A DNA stretch of 64,000 nucleotides. It comes from Schistocerca nitens (lineage: Eukaryota > Arthropoda > Insecta > Orthoptera > Acrididae). The stretch is taken from NCBI RefSeq assembly GCF_023898315.1, contig NC_064618.1:247975076-248039075 (forward strand), read 5' to 3'. Of the stretch, positions 9,412-20,534 are shown piece by piece (position 1 is the first letter of the stretch; each line of letters starts with the position of its first letter). Position numbers and translations under genes: made by a program. The notes beneath the pieces were generated by a model. That model saw only the letters and a list, made by a program, of their open reading frames with translations. It was not told the origin of the DNA and made no database searches.

Positions 9412-11014
9412 TGTAACGCCGGAAATGCTATTTCCATCTATTGTACCATAATTTTTTCCTTATTTTGTTACCTGAAGATATAACATTTCTGTGTCTTTAT
9501 ATATTGTAATTGTTTTAGTATTTGGATATATATGTATATTTATACATTTATGTCGATGTATAATTGGTTTGTTTTGTAAATATTATTTGTATTTTACGCT
9601 GGGTCTTGCCTAGGGAAAACTAAGCTATCGAACGAATACATCGATAGGTCGTGTGAAGAACGAAAGTGTGTAGGATCTTTGGTAGTGTTAACTCTGCCGC
9701 GTGGAGCGCGGGCAGCGAGAGGGGGTCTGGTTGGTGTAGTGCGATTGAGCAGGTGTGTTGTGTGACGCTCCCGCGAGTTGCCGCGCGTTCGGGGTTTGGC
9801 AGTATGTAATTGCGCTCGACTTGCTATGATAGTTTCTGACACGGTGTCGCGGACGGGAAGCATTAGCTGGCGCACATCAAGAGCCCGTTTCGCCTGGTGA
9901 CCGTGTCGAGATGAAGGCGCGCCAACATCCAGCTTCTGCAACAGCGACGGCCGACAATGAGTGACTGTCGCCACCTCCTCGATCGACGACTTCAAACCTT
10001 CAATCAACCAACAAGGAAGACTAAAAGCACGTAAAGTTTCAGAACTGTATGGCAGACCTCAGCTTTTCAAACTTTTAAAATTGTTGCATCACAAAATTAC
10101 AGCAACTTAGCATGAACCTTTGTTGCTCATTGTCCCAATTGCATTGCCAAGCAGGGTCCCTTCCTTTTCCGAAATGAGACCGAGTATCGTTGAAATTCAA
10201 ACGCCAGCATCATTAGATTTCACTGCTTTAATTTCAAAGTTCAGTTTAAGTATTCATAGCTGGCTACAATATTTAGATTACACAAGCACGAATTAAGAGA
10301 GCGAGTTTTGTTACCGTATTTTAGCTTACCTGTGACTGCAGCTCAGCTTGGTACGTACTAAATTTTACTATTGTTAATTGTTCAGAATCATTTAATTCAA
10401 GTTCAAAGTTAAATCTCTTATTTTTAAATTGCGTAGATTCAAGTAGCTTTTGAAATGATTGTTGAGGTAGTCCAAGACTAACCGTATTTTACTGAATTTC
10501 GATGTGCTTCAGAAAGAAAGCTCACTATTAATTTCGGTCACTAAATTAACTTTCAATTTTCCGGTTTTATTAATTCTTTTGCTAAATTAAGTCAGAGTGT
10601 AGCGAAATTTATTACTTCTGACAAACTTTCAGTTTTCACACTACACGTGTCAACCTTCAGTTGCCACGCTTCTAGTGCTAATTATATGTGTAATAACCTT
10701 TCTTTTTCAGTTACTATAGTAATTGTCCTTAGGACTGGCGACCGTAATTTCCCCCAAATCTCAAATATCTAATTACCGCTAGTTAATTGTTAACGTAACG
10801 GCCGCACATTTACTTTCTTTATTAACTTTACCCCTTTTCAAAATTAATTTCCACCAGTTTCATTTGCATTTTTCCTTTCATTTAGATGTAACCCTTTCTT
10901 CCCTCTTTACCGACAGATTAACTTCGGTGACGATTGCTTTCCCAAATTTCCATTAGGTACACGCGGTTTAATTTTTCACTGTCATTAAGGTCGATAAGTG
11001 AGGGGGAGGTTACA
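9412..11014. mobile_element. Probable solo LTR, 1603 bp, with 4-bp AACT duplication
   Basis: The segment begins TGTAACGCC and ends GAGGTTACA, so its termini form the inverted pair TGTAAC/GTTACA expected of LTRs (TG...CA). It is flanked by identical 4-bp sequences AACT at 9408-9411 and 11015-11018, a length typical of Gypsy-type integration. The interior has a GC-rich block near 9700-9960 and a long AT-rich remainder, and carries no gag-pol coding. The 137-codon minus frame at 9594-10007 has no recognisable domain and is taken as chance. Orientation is undetermined. A solo LTR from recombination between two LTRs is the simplest reading. Confidence 0.62.
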
Positions 11015-11018
11015 AACT

Positions 11019-11528
11019 CATCTAGTAAAATCTACGAAAACGACCTTTATCTGACATAAATATGTGCAGATACTTCTCAGTATTCAAGCAGCTACAAATA
11101 TGTAGCGTAGGCTACTTGTAATATAATTGCTAAGGAGCAGTTATGGTGGCTTTCTACAATCTGCCGCATTGGCAGTCAGCTTGGCGTACCGGTATTTACG
11201 ATACAGTGCCTCTGTTGTTCAGATAGTACGATGCAACATCGTATTTATGATAGCGACTTTGTTGAAATACCTCGGTAACGCCGAAACTGGAAATCATTTC
11301 GCACATAATCGTAATTGGGATTAACCTGCCCCACTGACAACCAGCTTGGGGTACCGGTACGATGTAACAGCGCACATGTTGTTCAGAAGTACGACACAGT
11401 ACCGTACTTATCCACCGACACCGGGCAACCGACTTCCAGTTGAAAGTCCTGTCCCTGAATGTGAATGTACATAATGACTGCACGAGTGCATTGACGACAT
11501 ATGGAAAGCCTGGGTCTGACCGAGTCGT
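11019..11528. repeat. Weak direct duplication in otherwise unannotated DNA
   Basis: Two related stretches share CAGCTTGG(C/G)GTACCGGTA and TGTTGTTCAGA: one begins near 11177, the other near 11341. The intervening unit is about 165 bases. Similarity is patchy, so this could be an old tandem duplication. No gene is seen. Confidence 0.35.
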
Positions 11529-11650
11529 GGTCGGGTAGCCTAATGGTAAGGCGACCACTCCCGGGGTTGAGTCCCGGTCCGGCACAAATTTTCATTGTTG
11601 TCATTCCATTATACAGCTGATGGTTGTACATATTCGCAAAAGGGAATACA
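11529..11650 (+). mobile_element. tRNA-derived SINE (family 4, tRNA-Gly-like head)
   Basis: Contains a perfect Pol III A box TAGCCTAATGG (11536-11546) and a near-match B box GTTGAGTCC (11566-11574) spaced as in a tRNA, followed by CGGTCCGGCACAAATTTTC and ATTATACAGCTGATGG. The downstream body does not fold as a tRNA and the anticodon arm is degenerate, so I call a SINE rather than a tRNA gene. Single copy in the window. Confidence 0.65.
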
Positions 11651-12954
11651 TTCCATGAACTTGGGATATGTTCTTGCGGAACAGTTCGCCCAGCTCTCAT
11701 GAACAGGGTATTTTTTTCTTTAAAAAAAAAAAAAAAAAAGTCCGCTGCAGGACTACTTCCCCACCTCAGGCACTAGCCAACCTTTCGGTATATAGGGCAC
11801 TGCCCTAAGTAACCCTACAACGTGAATGCGTCACATTGGACCATTAATAGTATGAAATAAACCTCCAGAAACTGTACGTGTATGTTATCCATGCCATTTA
11901 CACTAAACTACCTATTAATCACGTTTCCAAATTTCTCGCCAATATCCTGACCGGTTTGATGTGGTCCTCCACTTACCAGTTACGTGCTATGGGTGCGCGT
12001 TGTGTGCCTTTAACGCAGTGTTTATCATTGTCTTCCGCACCCTCGTGCCGAGGATCATTGCTGAGTCTTTCTTCTTTTGCGGGCAGGTCCTCGCCCCAAG
12101 GGCAAGAGTATACCCTGAACCGCTTTCCGGACCTCCGCCTTCTTTGTCAAGGCGTTTGGCTGAACCAGGGTGACTGCTAATACAGGTAGTCTTCGGTCCC
12201 CATTGCCCTTAAGAGTTAGGTTTTAAGTATGCATTTTGAGAAGCTGGCCGTTAAGCACTGGGCGGCGGTCTTTGTAGCACGCCGGCGACTGCGAGACGAG
12301 GCGTTCAGTAAAACTATTTCCCGCGCAGGCAGACGGCTGTTTGTAGCTCTCGTAAGGATAAGGCCCTAGAGAGCAGGGCTGCGCTTTGCCGCGACGTAAC
12401 GAGTGCTCGCGGGAACAGTAATTGGCGTGAAACGCTCTCCCTAATTCCGTCGCGCAAGTAGCGAAACACGCCGAGGGCTCGGTAACGAGCAGCCGGGCAG
12501 CCCACACACGGGTAACTCCGGCGCTCACGCCGCACAGCCGCGGTGGCTAGCCCGGTTATGGTTTTGTATGCTCTTTTACACAGCCTCGTAAACTAATATA
12601 GCACTTAATGCTGGCTTGTCGTAAACTGCAACGACGCAAGCGTGGCTGTTTTTAGAATGGCTTACTGCCCGCCGCTTCGGTCGCGTTTGCAAAGTAATTA
12701 CAAGAAAAACAAATTGATATAATTATATTAGGCCTACTGCAAAATTAATGTATTAAAGATCCGTTTCTCCTTCAGTGCAATTCTGACAAAGCCGATTTGT
12801 AGTTGTGACTTAAATAGCTTTCTTTGATTTAGCCTTCTAAACTTTTCACGCTAGTGTTCTTTTCCTATTGTACTTCTGACCAAAAAGTGATTCTGGTAGT
12901 TAGCGTCGACAGCTTTTGTTAATCCTGCCTTTTGTGTTCTCTCGGTGATATTTC
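11651..12954. other. Unannotated region with A-run and GC-rich block
   Basis: An A run of about 18 bases lies at 11721-11739. The stretch 11880-12180 is open in two plus frames but shows no domain. 12240-12560 is GC-rich with two overlapping minus frames (12223-12528, 12314-12535) in different phases. The remainder is AT-rich. No gene or element recognised. Confidence 0.35.
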
Positions 12955-13560
12955 CTTAGAAACTTTCATCCCCTAAAATATATTTCTTTATTTCTGACCG
13001 AGAGGTCAAATATTAGTTTTCATAGATTTAACTTTAAAAATGTTTAATACAACGAAATATTTTCATAAAAACTTTCATCCGCTATTTCACTCCCTTGAAT
13101 TTCCAAAAACACTGAAACCCCTTTTTTTTATCTCTAACCGAGTAGCCAGTGACAAATTTTCACAGATTTCCACAAAAACTCTCATCCCTATTTCACCTCC
13201 TTAGGTGCTGAATTTCCAGAAACGATAAAACACCTGATTTTGTTGTTGTTACCCGATAACCCAAATAAAATTTTTCGTAGATTTAGTTTTAAAAATGCAT
13301 TCATGATAAAATATTTTCATTAAACTTTTCATCCCCTTTTTTAGGGGAAGAATTTACAAAAAATGCTGAAACACGTATTTTTTATTTCTGACCGAGAAAC
13401 CATGTTGTAACTTTAAAATTACCTTAATACCGAAATATTTTCAAAAAGCTTCTCATCCCTTACTTCACTCCCTTAGGGTTACAGTTGCAAACAAATCCCT
13501 ACTTAAATGATGCCTGCAATGTCAAGATAAAGACCCTCTACATATTTCAAATTTCTGTCC
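12955..13560. repeat. Degenerate tandem repeat, unit about 110-145 bp, about five units
   Basis: The phrase CTTTCATCCCC/CTCATCCCT recurs at about 12960, 13071, 13179, 13325 and 13449. Each is followed by a TTTCACTCCC or TTTAGGGG block, then TTTCCAAAAAC(A/G)CTGAAAC, TATTTCTGACCGAG and a TTTTCATAGATTTA segment. Spacing varies (111, 108, 146, 124). This is an old satellite-like array or a tandemly repeated transposon interior. It codes for nothing visible. Confidence 0.7.
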
Positions 13561-13920
13561 TTAGCAGCTTGGGCCGGGCTATGATGAGTCAATCGGTCAG
13601 GACATTTCCTTTTATACATAGAGGTTAATTCTTACAAAAAAGGAAAAAGCAGTATGCAGTCATTGTTAACGGTGATACTTACTTAGAAAAAAAATAGCGC
13701 TATCATCAGTTTCTTACCGATAGGTTCATAGTCAGACTACTGTTCCCATTTATAATTTCATTTAGTTTGACTTAAACATGAGATGTTGACTGTTTTCTGG
13801 TAGTGGTTGCCTACAGCAAAAAGCGATGTAAGAAAAATGACTTTAATCTGACCTAACAATTAATAAAACAACGCAGATGCCTTCCAAGATAAGACTAGGT
13901 TAGGTTTCGTCTAATTTGCA
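13561..13920. other. Short unannotated AT-rich stretch
   Basis: No gene or repeat recognised. It ends with TCTAATTTGCA, the left copy of the target duplication of the SINE that follows. Confidence 0.3.
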
Positions 13921-14112
13921 GCCGGCCGCTGTGGCCGAGCGGTTGTAGGCGCTTCGGTCCGGAACCGCGCTGCTGCTACGGTTGCAGTTTCGAATCCTGC
14001 CTCGGGCATGGATGTGTGTGATGTTCTTAGGTTAGTTAGGTTTAAGTAGTTCTAAGTCTAGGGGACTGATGAACTCAGATGTCAAGTCCGATAGTGCTTG
14101 GAGCCATTTGAA
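13921..14112 (+). mobile_element. SINE family 1A, full length
   Basis: Complete head-to-tail copy. The A box TGGCCGAGCGG fits the class II tRNA (Leu/Ser-type) pattern, the B box is GTTTCGAATCC, then the body and the tail GAGCCATTTGAA. Flanks carry a slightly diverged duplication TCTAATTTGCA (13910-13920) and TCTAACTTGCA (14113-14123), indicating some age. Confidence 0.9.
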
Positions 14113-14844
14113 TCTAACTTGCATCAAAAGCCCTGTGACACTTTTGACTGTTTGTGAAGAAGCTCATATTTCGCGGAATAATAAGCAATATTCAGTTACG
14201 AGGACGTGCTGAATAGTAATGCCTCCGAAATTTTTATCCTCTTCTCGAAATCGACTAAGGTATTACATATTATGCATATTACTCTGTCGACATTCCCACT
14301 TCGCTGACCCAAGATGCAGCCCTCTGCCCCTAAGGGGCTCGAAATTGCAGGGTGCAACATGGCAAAACGTAACGTAACTAAGTCGACACGTGAGATGCAA
14401 CGTGCAGTAATCACTCAGAAAACTGAAGGCACGAATTCGAAGAGTTGTTCGACACGTGAAGCGTCCTCTCCTTCAGCATGACGGTGTGAGACCACACATG
14501 CGAGCATTGTGATATCTGCAGCAATCCGACACCTTGGGTTCCCTGTCATCGACCATCCTCCATACAGCTCGACTTGAGCCATACGATTTTAATGTGTTTC
14601 TAAAACTTCAAGAACATCTTCAAGGACTTCAAGTTGATAGTGGTGAAGCGGTGCAAGCGGAGGCGAGGTAGTGGCTCCATTAACAGTGTCAGACATTGTA
14701 ATGTGACAGAATTAGCAAACTGGTCTCTCGTTGGCAGAAATCTGTTGTCGCCAGGGTGACTCTGTAGAGATATAAATATGTAGACATGAAGAACAATGAT
14801 GTAGAATGTTAATAACAGTCGTTTTATTTAAAAGGCTTTGAGGG

Positions 14845-14944
14845 TTCAAAATGTTCAAATGTGTGTGAATTCTTAAGGGACCAAACTGCTTTCGTCATCG
14901 GTTCCTAGACTTACACACTACTTAAACTAACATATGCTAAGAAC

Positions 14945-14991
<47 letters not shown>

Positions 14992-15040
14992 CCGAGGGAG
15001 GACTCGAACCTCCGGCGGGAGGGGGCGCGCAATCCGTCGC
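14845..15040 (-). mobile_element. SINE family 1B inside mariner
   Basis: Antisense copy of the 1B subfamily: TTCAAATGTGTGTGAATTC, then AAGGGACCAAACTGC, TAGACTTACACACTACTTAA, and the complement of the B box near GGACTCGAACCTCCGGCGGG. Flanks GGCTTTGAGGG and GGCTCTTTAAGGG look like a degraded duplication. It contains an expanded CA repeat. Confidence 0.85.
14945..14989 (+). repeat. (CA)n microsatellite, about 22 units
   Basis: Uninterrupted CA run within SINE 1B. Other 1B copies carry only a short GTGTGTGT at this place (for example near 25.81 and 49.19 kb), so the run appears to have grown from the SINE's own sequence. Confidence 0.95.
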
Positions 15041-15247
15041 GGCTCTTTAAGGGTTTTCCAGTATATTTTAAAGAAAAACCCAGAGATATTACTCTTCAGT
15101 TTGCCCTCATATTTCAGCCACACTGATATTTGTGTACAATGATGGCGATTTAGAAAAGAATAAGGTGCCAAAGAATTTCAGTCAGAGCAGTTACTAGATG
15201 TACGTTCATAAACGTTATAACAGATAGTTCGCAAGGTAAATCACAAT

Positions 15248-15352
15248 TGACTTAGAACTACTTAAAGCTAGCTAACCTAAGGACATCACACACATCCATG
15301 CCCGAGGCAGGATTCGAACCTGCGACCGTAGCAGCACCGCGGTTCCGGATTG
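15248..15352 (-). mobile_element. SINE family 1A, truncated
   Basis: Antisense fragment with CTAACCTAAGGACATCACAC and the reverse-complement B box GGATTCGAACC. Both the 3' tail and the 5' head are missing. No duplication is visible. Confidence 0.8.
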
Positions 15353-16635
15353 AACCCGTAATAATGTTATGATGGACTCTTTCTCTTCTTTTGTTTTTCA
15401 ATTGTAATTAAATTCTTCATTAGTCTATGATCGAATAATCCGAAACTTTTACGTGCTTAACGTCAAATATTTAACTCATTTGTAAAGTAATCAGACGTTA
15501 GAAGCTGCTTTGTACTTGAGAGTTCGATTCTTTAAAGAAGTGTATTGGGAGGTGAGGGACGAGGGTGGTAATGGTAGTATATTGAAAGACGCTGGTAGCA
15601 CTTATAAACAGAATGAAGGAGCGACTCTACAGTTAATAATAGTACGAAGTAGTGAAGAAAAATGAGAAGCATACAGTCACATAGGAACCAGGAAGACAGC
15701 AAAGAAATACTAATGTGTTCCATCTCAGAGTATATGGGGCAGTTAAAGTTGGCCAGCTACCGAGGCAAGTAGCAGACAAAGTAATGTTTATGGCGAGCAT
15801 CTCAATAAAATAAACTGTATACCTCCGTAATGGAAGCACTTATGCTAATGCACGCAGTTGGCCGTTTCGACGCGTAGGGCTGCACTGGTGGTAGCCCGTC
15901 TCGCCTACTACGTACGACTGTTGTGTAAAAGAAATACTGAGCCGGCGTCGCGTGTAGCGTCTTAGGGAGTAAGGCACATAATGTGCTACTGCGCGGCTGC
16001 AACCTTGTACGTCAGGGAGGGCCTACCTTGTGCATTATCGTCTGATTTAGTGTAAGGTTCGTAACGAAAGCTGGTTTCATTTCGTCATATATCCAGCTAG
16101 GCTGCCGGAGACGTCGAACGAGGACCAGCGTGTAATGGATGGCAGGAGCTACAGTTTGCCGATTGGCTGGCGGCGCGGCGTCGTCCGTCTGCCCCCGTGG
16201 CCGGCTAATGCTCGCCGCTACGACAGTCGATTCTCGTTAGGAGGACGCCTGCTAGCCGCGCCGTTTATCTACACCGTCTCCAGGAAGGCTGGCGGCCGCT
16301 TGTAAACTGTCGTCATAAGTGGGGGCAGCGTAATTGGCTACGACGATTGTAAATGTGCCACGTGGAAGAGGGAACTATCAAGGATTCGTACTAAACAAGC
16401 AGACACAGGCAACGGTAAGAGCCGTAGAGAAGTAAACAATAGGCGAGGAGAAGACCTACAGTCAGTTCCACAAGAAAGTGTACGTCCTAATGTTAAATGC
16501 AACGTCTGCAGCGGTATCTCTGGTAGTGGTCTCGAATCTGTACTCAGTGCGTTTTCCACAGTGTACAGGTACACCCCCCCCCCCCTCCCCAATGTGAGAG
16601 TTGGACGTTTTCTTTTGTCGGTCGCAGTTTTGGCT
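15353..16635. other. Unannotated region with GC-rich block and C-run
   Basis: Overlapping minus frames at 15532-16002 show no domain. 16080-16330 is GC- and CpG-rich. A C tract lies at about 16573-16585. No gene recognised. Confidence 0.35.
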
Positions 16636-17046
16636 ATTTGCACTTATTTACAGCAAATTTAAACGCTGAAAAATCTGAAATATTTATCAAAAATGCCTTC
16701 TGAGGTCCGTGAAGGAGCTGTTTGGTTCGAAAGCGGCAGAATGGGTCCTTCAAGAGGATAATGATCCGGAACACCTCCGTACAGCGTGGAAACAAGACGG
16801 TGGGGTGTCCATGGTGGATTGGTCTGCAATGTCTCCGGCTGCAAATCCGATCGAAAATGTTTAGCCGTGCACTAAGATTAAGCGTAAAGGAAAGATAAAT
16901 ACATACTTCGAAGCAGTTGTCATATAAAATCAGGAAGATGTGGAGATCGTTAACGAAGGAATATGCAGAACATCTCGTGAAAAGCATGCCAAAAAGGTGC
17001 GAAGCTGTAATCAATAATGGCGGCGATTGGATTAACTATTAGGTAA
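16636..17046 (+). pseudogene. Tc1-like transposase, C-terminal fragment
   Basis: Reads LQEDNDPEH, the second catalytic block (QxDNDPKH in Tc1), then PAANPIENV in place of SPDLNPIEN, keeping the terminal E. A shifted frame gives IRKMWRSLTKEYAEHLVKSM and PKRCEAVINNGG, the conserved Tc1 C-terminal tail. At least one frameshift and stops make it inactive. The N-terminal half is absent. A SINE lies just downstream at 17.06 kb. Confidence 0.8.
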
Positions 17047-17060
17047 TTGTGCAATTTACA

Positions 17061-17232
17061 GCCGGCCGCTTCAGTCAGGAACCGCGCGACTGCTACGGTC
17101 GCAGGTTCGAATCCTGCCTTTGGCATGGATGTGTGTGATGTCCTTAGGTTAGTTAGGTTTAAGTAGTTCTAAGTTTTAGGGGACTGGTGACCTCAGATGT
17201 TAAGTCCCATAGTGCTCAGAACCATTTGAATT
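17061..17232 (+). mobile_element. SINE family 1A with internal 5' deletion
   Basis: Starts GCCGGCCGC but lacks the A-box segment present in other copies and continues at TTCAGTCAGGAACCGCGCG. Body and tail are intact. The duplication TTGTGCAATTTA is exact at 17047-17058 and 17233-17244, so the copy either inserted in this shortened form or was deleted afterwards. Confidence 0.9.
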
Positions 17233-17369
17233 TTGTGCAATTTAATTATAAAATGTATTTTAATATAAACATATATTTATAATAGTGTCTATATTTCGTA
17301 CATATAACGGCGTACACTTTCTTGTGGAACTGACTGTACCATTTAAGCATTCCTTAAACAAACAGGAAA

Positions 17370-18262
17370 GCCACCGTATGCTGCATGGGGGAGAGCACCT
17401 TGTACCTCTACTTTCCTGTTCCACTCGCAAACGAAACGACGGAAAGAAAATTGTCTGTATGAGCTCTAATGGCCCTTACCTTGTCTTCGAAGTCCTCACG
17501 CGAAATGTACGTTGGCGGCAGTACAGTACTTCTGTAAATGCCGGTTCTCTAAATTTTCTCGATCGTGTTTCGCGAAAATAAGGTCGTTTTCCTGCCAGGG
17601 ATTCCCTTTTGAGTTCACGAAGCTTCTCCGTAATATCAGCGTGTTGATCGAACCTATCGGTAACAAATCTAGCAGCACGTCTCTGAACTGCACAGACGTC
17701 TTCCTTTTATCTGAGGTGGTGGGGAACCCAAACACTCGAACAGTACTCGAGAATGTGTCGTAGAGTGTTCTGTGGTCTCTTTTACAGATGAATCACACTT
17801 CCCTAAAATTCTTCCAATAAACTGAAATCAGCCATTCGCCTTCTCTACACAATTCCACTATGCTCATCCCATGTCATAGCGCTTGGCAACGTCTTGCCTA
17901 GATATTAAACTGATGTGAGTGTGTCGAGCAGTACACCACTAATACTGTACTCGAACATTAGAGGCCTGTTTTTCTTACTCACCCACATTAACTTGCATTT
18001 TTTGTATATTTGATCAAACTACCATCAGCACTTCGAAGAGAAATTCTGTCTAACTTATCCAGAATCGTTCTACAATCACTCAGCGGCGATACTTTCCCGT
18101 ACACTACTGCGTCATCACACTATCCATCAGGTCGTTTATGTGTATACAGAGTAAGAGCCATTCGATTATGCTTCTACTGCCTGCTTCTGATGATATGAAT
18201 CTTCAGTGATCTTCAATGAAGACTCACCGTCCTGGACAACGTACTGGGTTCTATAAGAGGCG
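17370..18262 (-). pseudogene. LINE family A, reverse transcriptase to 3' end (antisense)
   Basis: The minus-strand frame at 17496-17735 reads FRDVLLDLLPIGSIN in a shifted phase; the correct phase gives the RRAARFVTDRFDQHAD-type region. Further blocks run through MWVSKKNRPLMF-like sequence near 17980 to the region of the ADD motif near 18115. The 3' end starts near 17370. It is the same element type as at 2.3-4.1 kb. Multiple stops. Confidence 0.7.
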
Positions 18263-18644
18263 AACAAGAGCCTCCCGTTCGAAGACGAGGCTGACCCCTT
18301 GCCTACAAATCAGTGCTTGTATACACGTATCGGATTCGTGATGCATTGGTTTGTAACAATAACTGGAACAATTAACACAAGTATTTATTTAAATAATAAA
18401 ATTCCCCCACCACGTTGTTCCATGCGTAACGCTACCCGTTTCAGGGAATTTATTCCCATTTTCAAGTACGGCAGGAGTTTACATTAGAGAAGCACGTGAC
18501 GTCTGCGTGTGTGTTTTTCTGCTTATCTTGCCCTACAGTCAACTTTTTAAGGTTTTATGGCACTGTGCCTGCTTCATTACGCAGAGCAATTCACACACGC
18601 CCAAACCATCACTGACGCAATTTAGTTTAGTTCAGAACCCAAAG
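18263..18644. other. Region without recognised features
   Basis: Short frames only (for example 18299-18487). No domain, terminal repeat or SINE signature seen. Confidence 0.3.
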
Positions 18645-19215
18645 AGCGCGTTCTAGTCAACATTGTGAAAAGCCTTTTCTGAATCTACAAATGACATAAA
18701 TAGCCTCCCGGATAGACGCACGCGTTAGCACGCCGCTTCCGGGATTCGGGGAGTGGCGCTGTCCCCGGCGGATTAACTTGCGAGAGCCGGTGTGCCCGTC
18801 AGCCTGGAAGTGAGTTTTAGGCGGTCTTCCACATCCGATTAGGTGAATACCAGGCCGGTTAACCACGCCCCGCCTCATTTACACGATTCGCAAACATTCG
18901 GAAAACGTTATCACACTTTCACATGGCATAGCACTAGACGCAGAAAGATGTGGTACACAATTTCCGTCCCAGGAAGGAAGGGGTGGCGACAGAAAGTGCA
19001 TCCATTCAGCTGATATCTCTAACATAGCCAAATACAGTTTAATATGCCAACCCCGTGCAGATATGGAATAAGGCCAGGAAATAGAAGAAGGTGAATGTTA
19101 TAAATGCGGATTTGTCTGTCTTCAACCCGCCTTCTAAGAAAAGTCGTAGTGTCAACACTGCCTCGCGTAGTCCCACATTTCTCTGAAATCCAAACCGATC
19201 TTCCATTCAGGTTCA
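18645..19215 (-). pseudogene. LINE family B reverse-transcriptase fragment (antisense), split by SINE
   Basis: The minus strand at 19215-19080 reads REAVLTLRLFLE then LKTDKSAFIT. At 18701-18660 it continues with FVDSEKAFHNV, the canonical RT block (FVDLEKAFDxV). The two halves are separated by an inserted repeat at about 18702-19015. Upstream and downstream portions are missing. Confidence 0.7.
18702..19015 (+). mobile_element. SINE-like repeat (family 5) inside LINE
   Basis: Starts CCTCCCGGATAGACGCACGC and contains TTAGGCGGTCTTCCACATCC, CGCCTCATTTACACGATTCG and GGAAGGAAGGGGTGGCGACA. I recognise this as a widespread short interspersed repeat, from memory. It interrupts the RT block of the LINE at a point where both coding halves would otherwise join, which supports an insertion. 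Exact duplications were not identified. Confidence 0.6.
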
Positions 19216-20534
19216 TGAATAATTATTTCCCCAAATGTCGATCGTTTTCACAGTCAAGGATACTCTCTTCGAGCGTCTGTTACACTGCTTACCGCGTTTC
19301 CTTCACTTGTCTTTTTCCAGAAACGAATGAGCATACTTGAAAGTCACTCATTTCTTTAAGTTAGATAGACGAGAGAAGACATACTAGAAAACTATTATAC
19401 CGTGAAACTATTACGCCAAACTGTATAGTGTAATGCAAAACTATGCGTAATACACACATTACAGTGCGTTCTGAGTTGTCTATTTCAATATTTGAATGGT
19501 GGATTTTTCAAACTGTAAGTGTCGAATCTCACATTTGTCAGGTAAAAAAAGAAAAAAAAGCACTGTAGCTCTTTGTGTACCTGACTTATTTTTATGCAAA
19601 AAGTTGAGAAGATGCTCTGATACCACAGAACTATACTGCTCACCCGATCATTCAAAAAATAAGGAGAAAAATTAAAAAGTAAAATTATTATTAAGAACTT
19701 TCTAAGTGCCAGACCAGGGAACTGACTATTTTCAAGTTCCAATAAGGAAGTTTTTGTTTCAAGTGCCATTAATACTGAGGCACTACGTTTTATCTGTGAT
19801 AATACAAGCACAGAAATACGACAGCGATGTTTTAACTAATAGACCATTTCTCATACACTTTGTATTTTTTGCAAGAGAATAACAAATTAAATTCAAGAAA
19901 AAAAAATCTCCCGATGTTGACTTCCGTTTCTTACACAACTCCATTCTTGGGATGAAATGTTGCAAAGTTAACTGTAGACCTGCTTGTGCTGTTGAGGAAG
20001 AAATGGCATCGTTAACAGGTATCTCCGTTTTGCAACTGACATCGTGGTTGGTCTTTCAGACAATGTACGGCGCGACGTATTGGTGATCAATGGATTGTTC
20101 TGAGATTTCGTACTAAAATACTAAACTTAGAAAAAAATGTTTAGGGCGTGTAGCATGTATATTACATCGTGACTCAAATACGATTTTATCTAAAGTAATA
20201 AAATGTTTTGAGTAATTGCTTGATGTATTTTATGTAGCTGTAAACAGGTAAATGATATTCATAAGTATATGTAAGCGCCACAGATTGCTTTTTTCATTAT
20301 CATAAGTTAAAATGCAGTTAGAAATTTTTCATAATTCTCCTATTTTTTGTGAAAAATGCAAAAAAAACCTTTATTTTTCTGTGAAACAGAGATATATTTT
20401 GCATTTAGTACACTGCACAGATGTGAAACACTTACTTCCAGCAACCTAAAACCGAAACTACTTCTCTGGGTTTTTTCCATCATCTCGCGTAGTGCATGAC
20501 ATGAAAATTCCATGCTGTTGGTATTTTTTTTTAT
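19216..20534. other. AT-rich region without recognised features
   Basis: No coding domain. Minus frames at 19485-19811 and 19783-19965 lack any recognisable motif. Several homopolymer A/T tracts occur (19540-19556, 19899-19907, 20527-20533). Confidence 0.3.

Larger units (their letters stand above)
14199..15109 (+). mobile_element. Mariner-like element (family 1), non-functional, with nested SINE
   Basis: Left terminus CGAGGACGTGCTGAATAGT with AATGCCTCCG; right terminus is the reverse complement of TGAGGGCAAACTGAAGAG. TA dinucleotides flank both ends (14197-14198, 15110-15111). Traces of the transposase read LLQHDGVRPH near 14477 and ATRLEPYDFNV-type sequence near 14580, matching the QHDNARP and APSDF catalytic blocks of the copy at 26.9 kb. 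Frames are broken, and a SINE inserted at 14845 interrupts the 3' end. Confidence 0.8.

Noticed and set aside
9594-10007. 137-codon minus-strand frame
   Set aside because: Lies in the GC-rich part of the probable solo LTR and has no recognisable domain.
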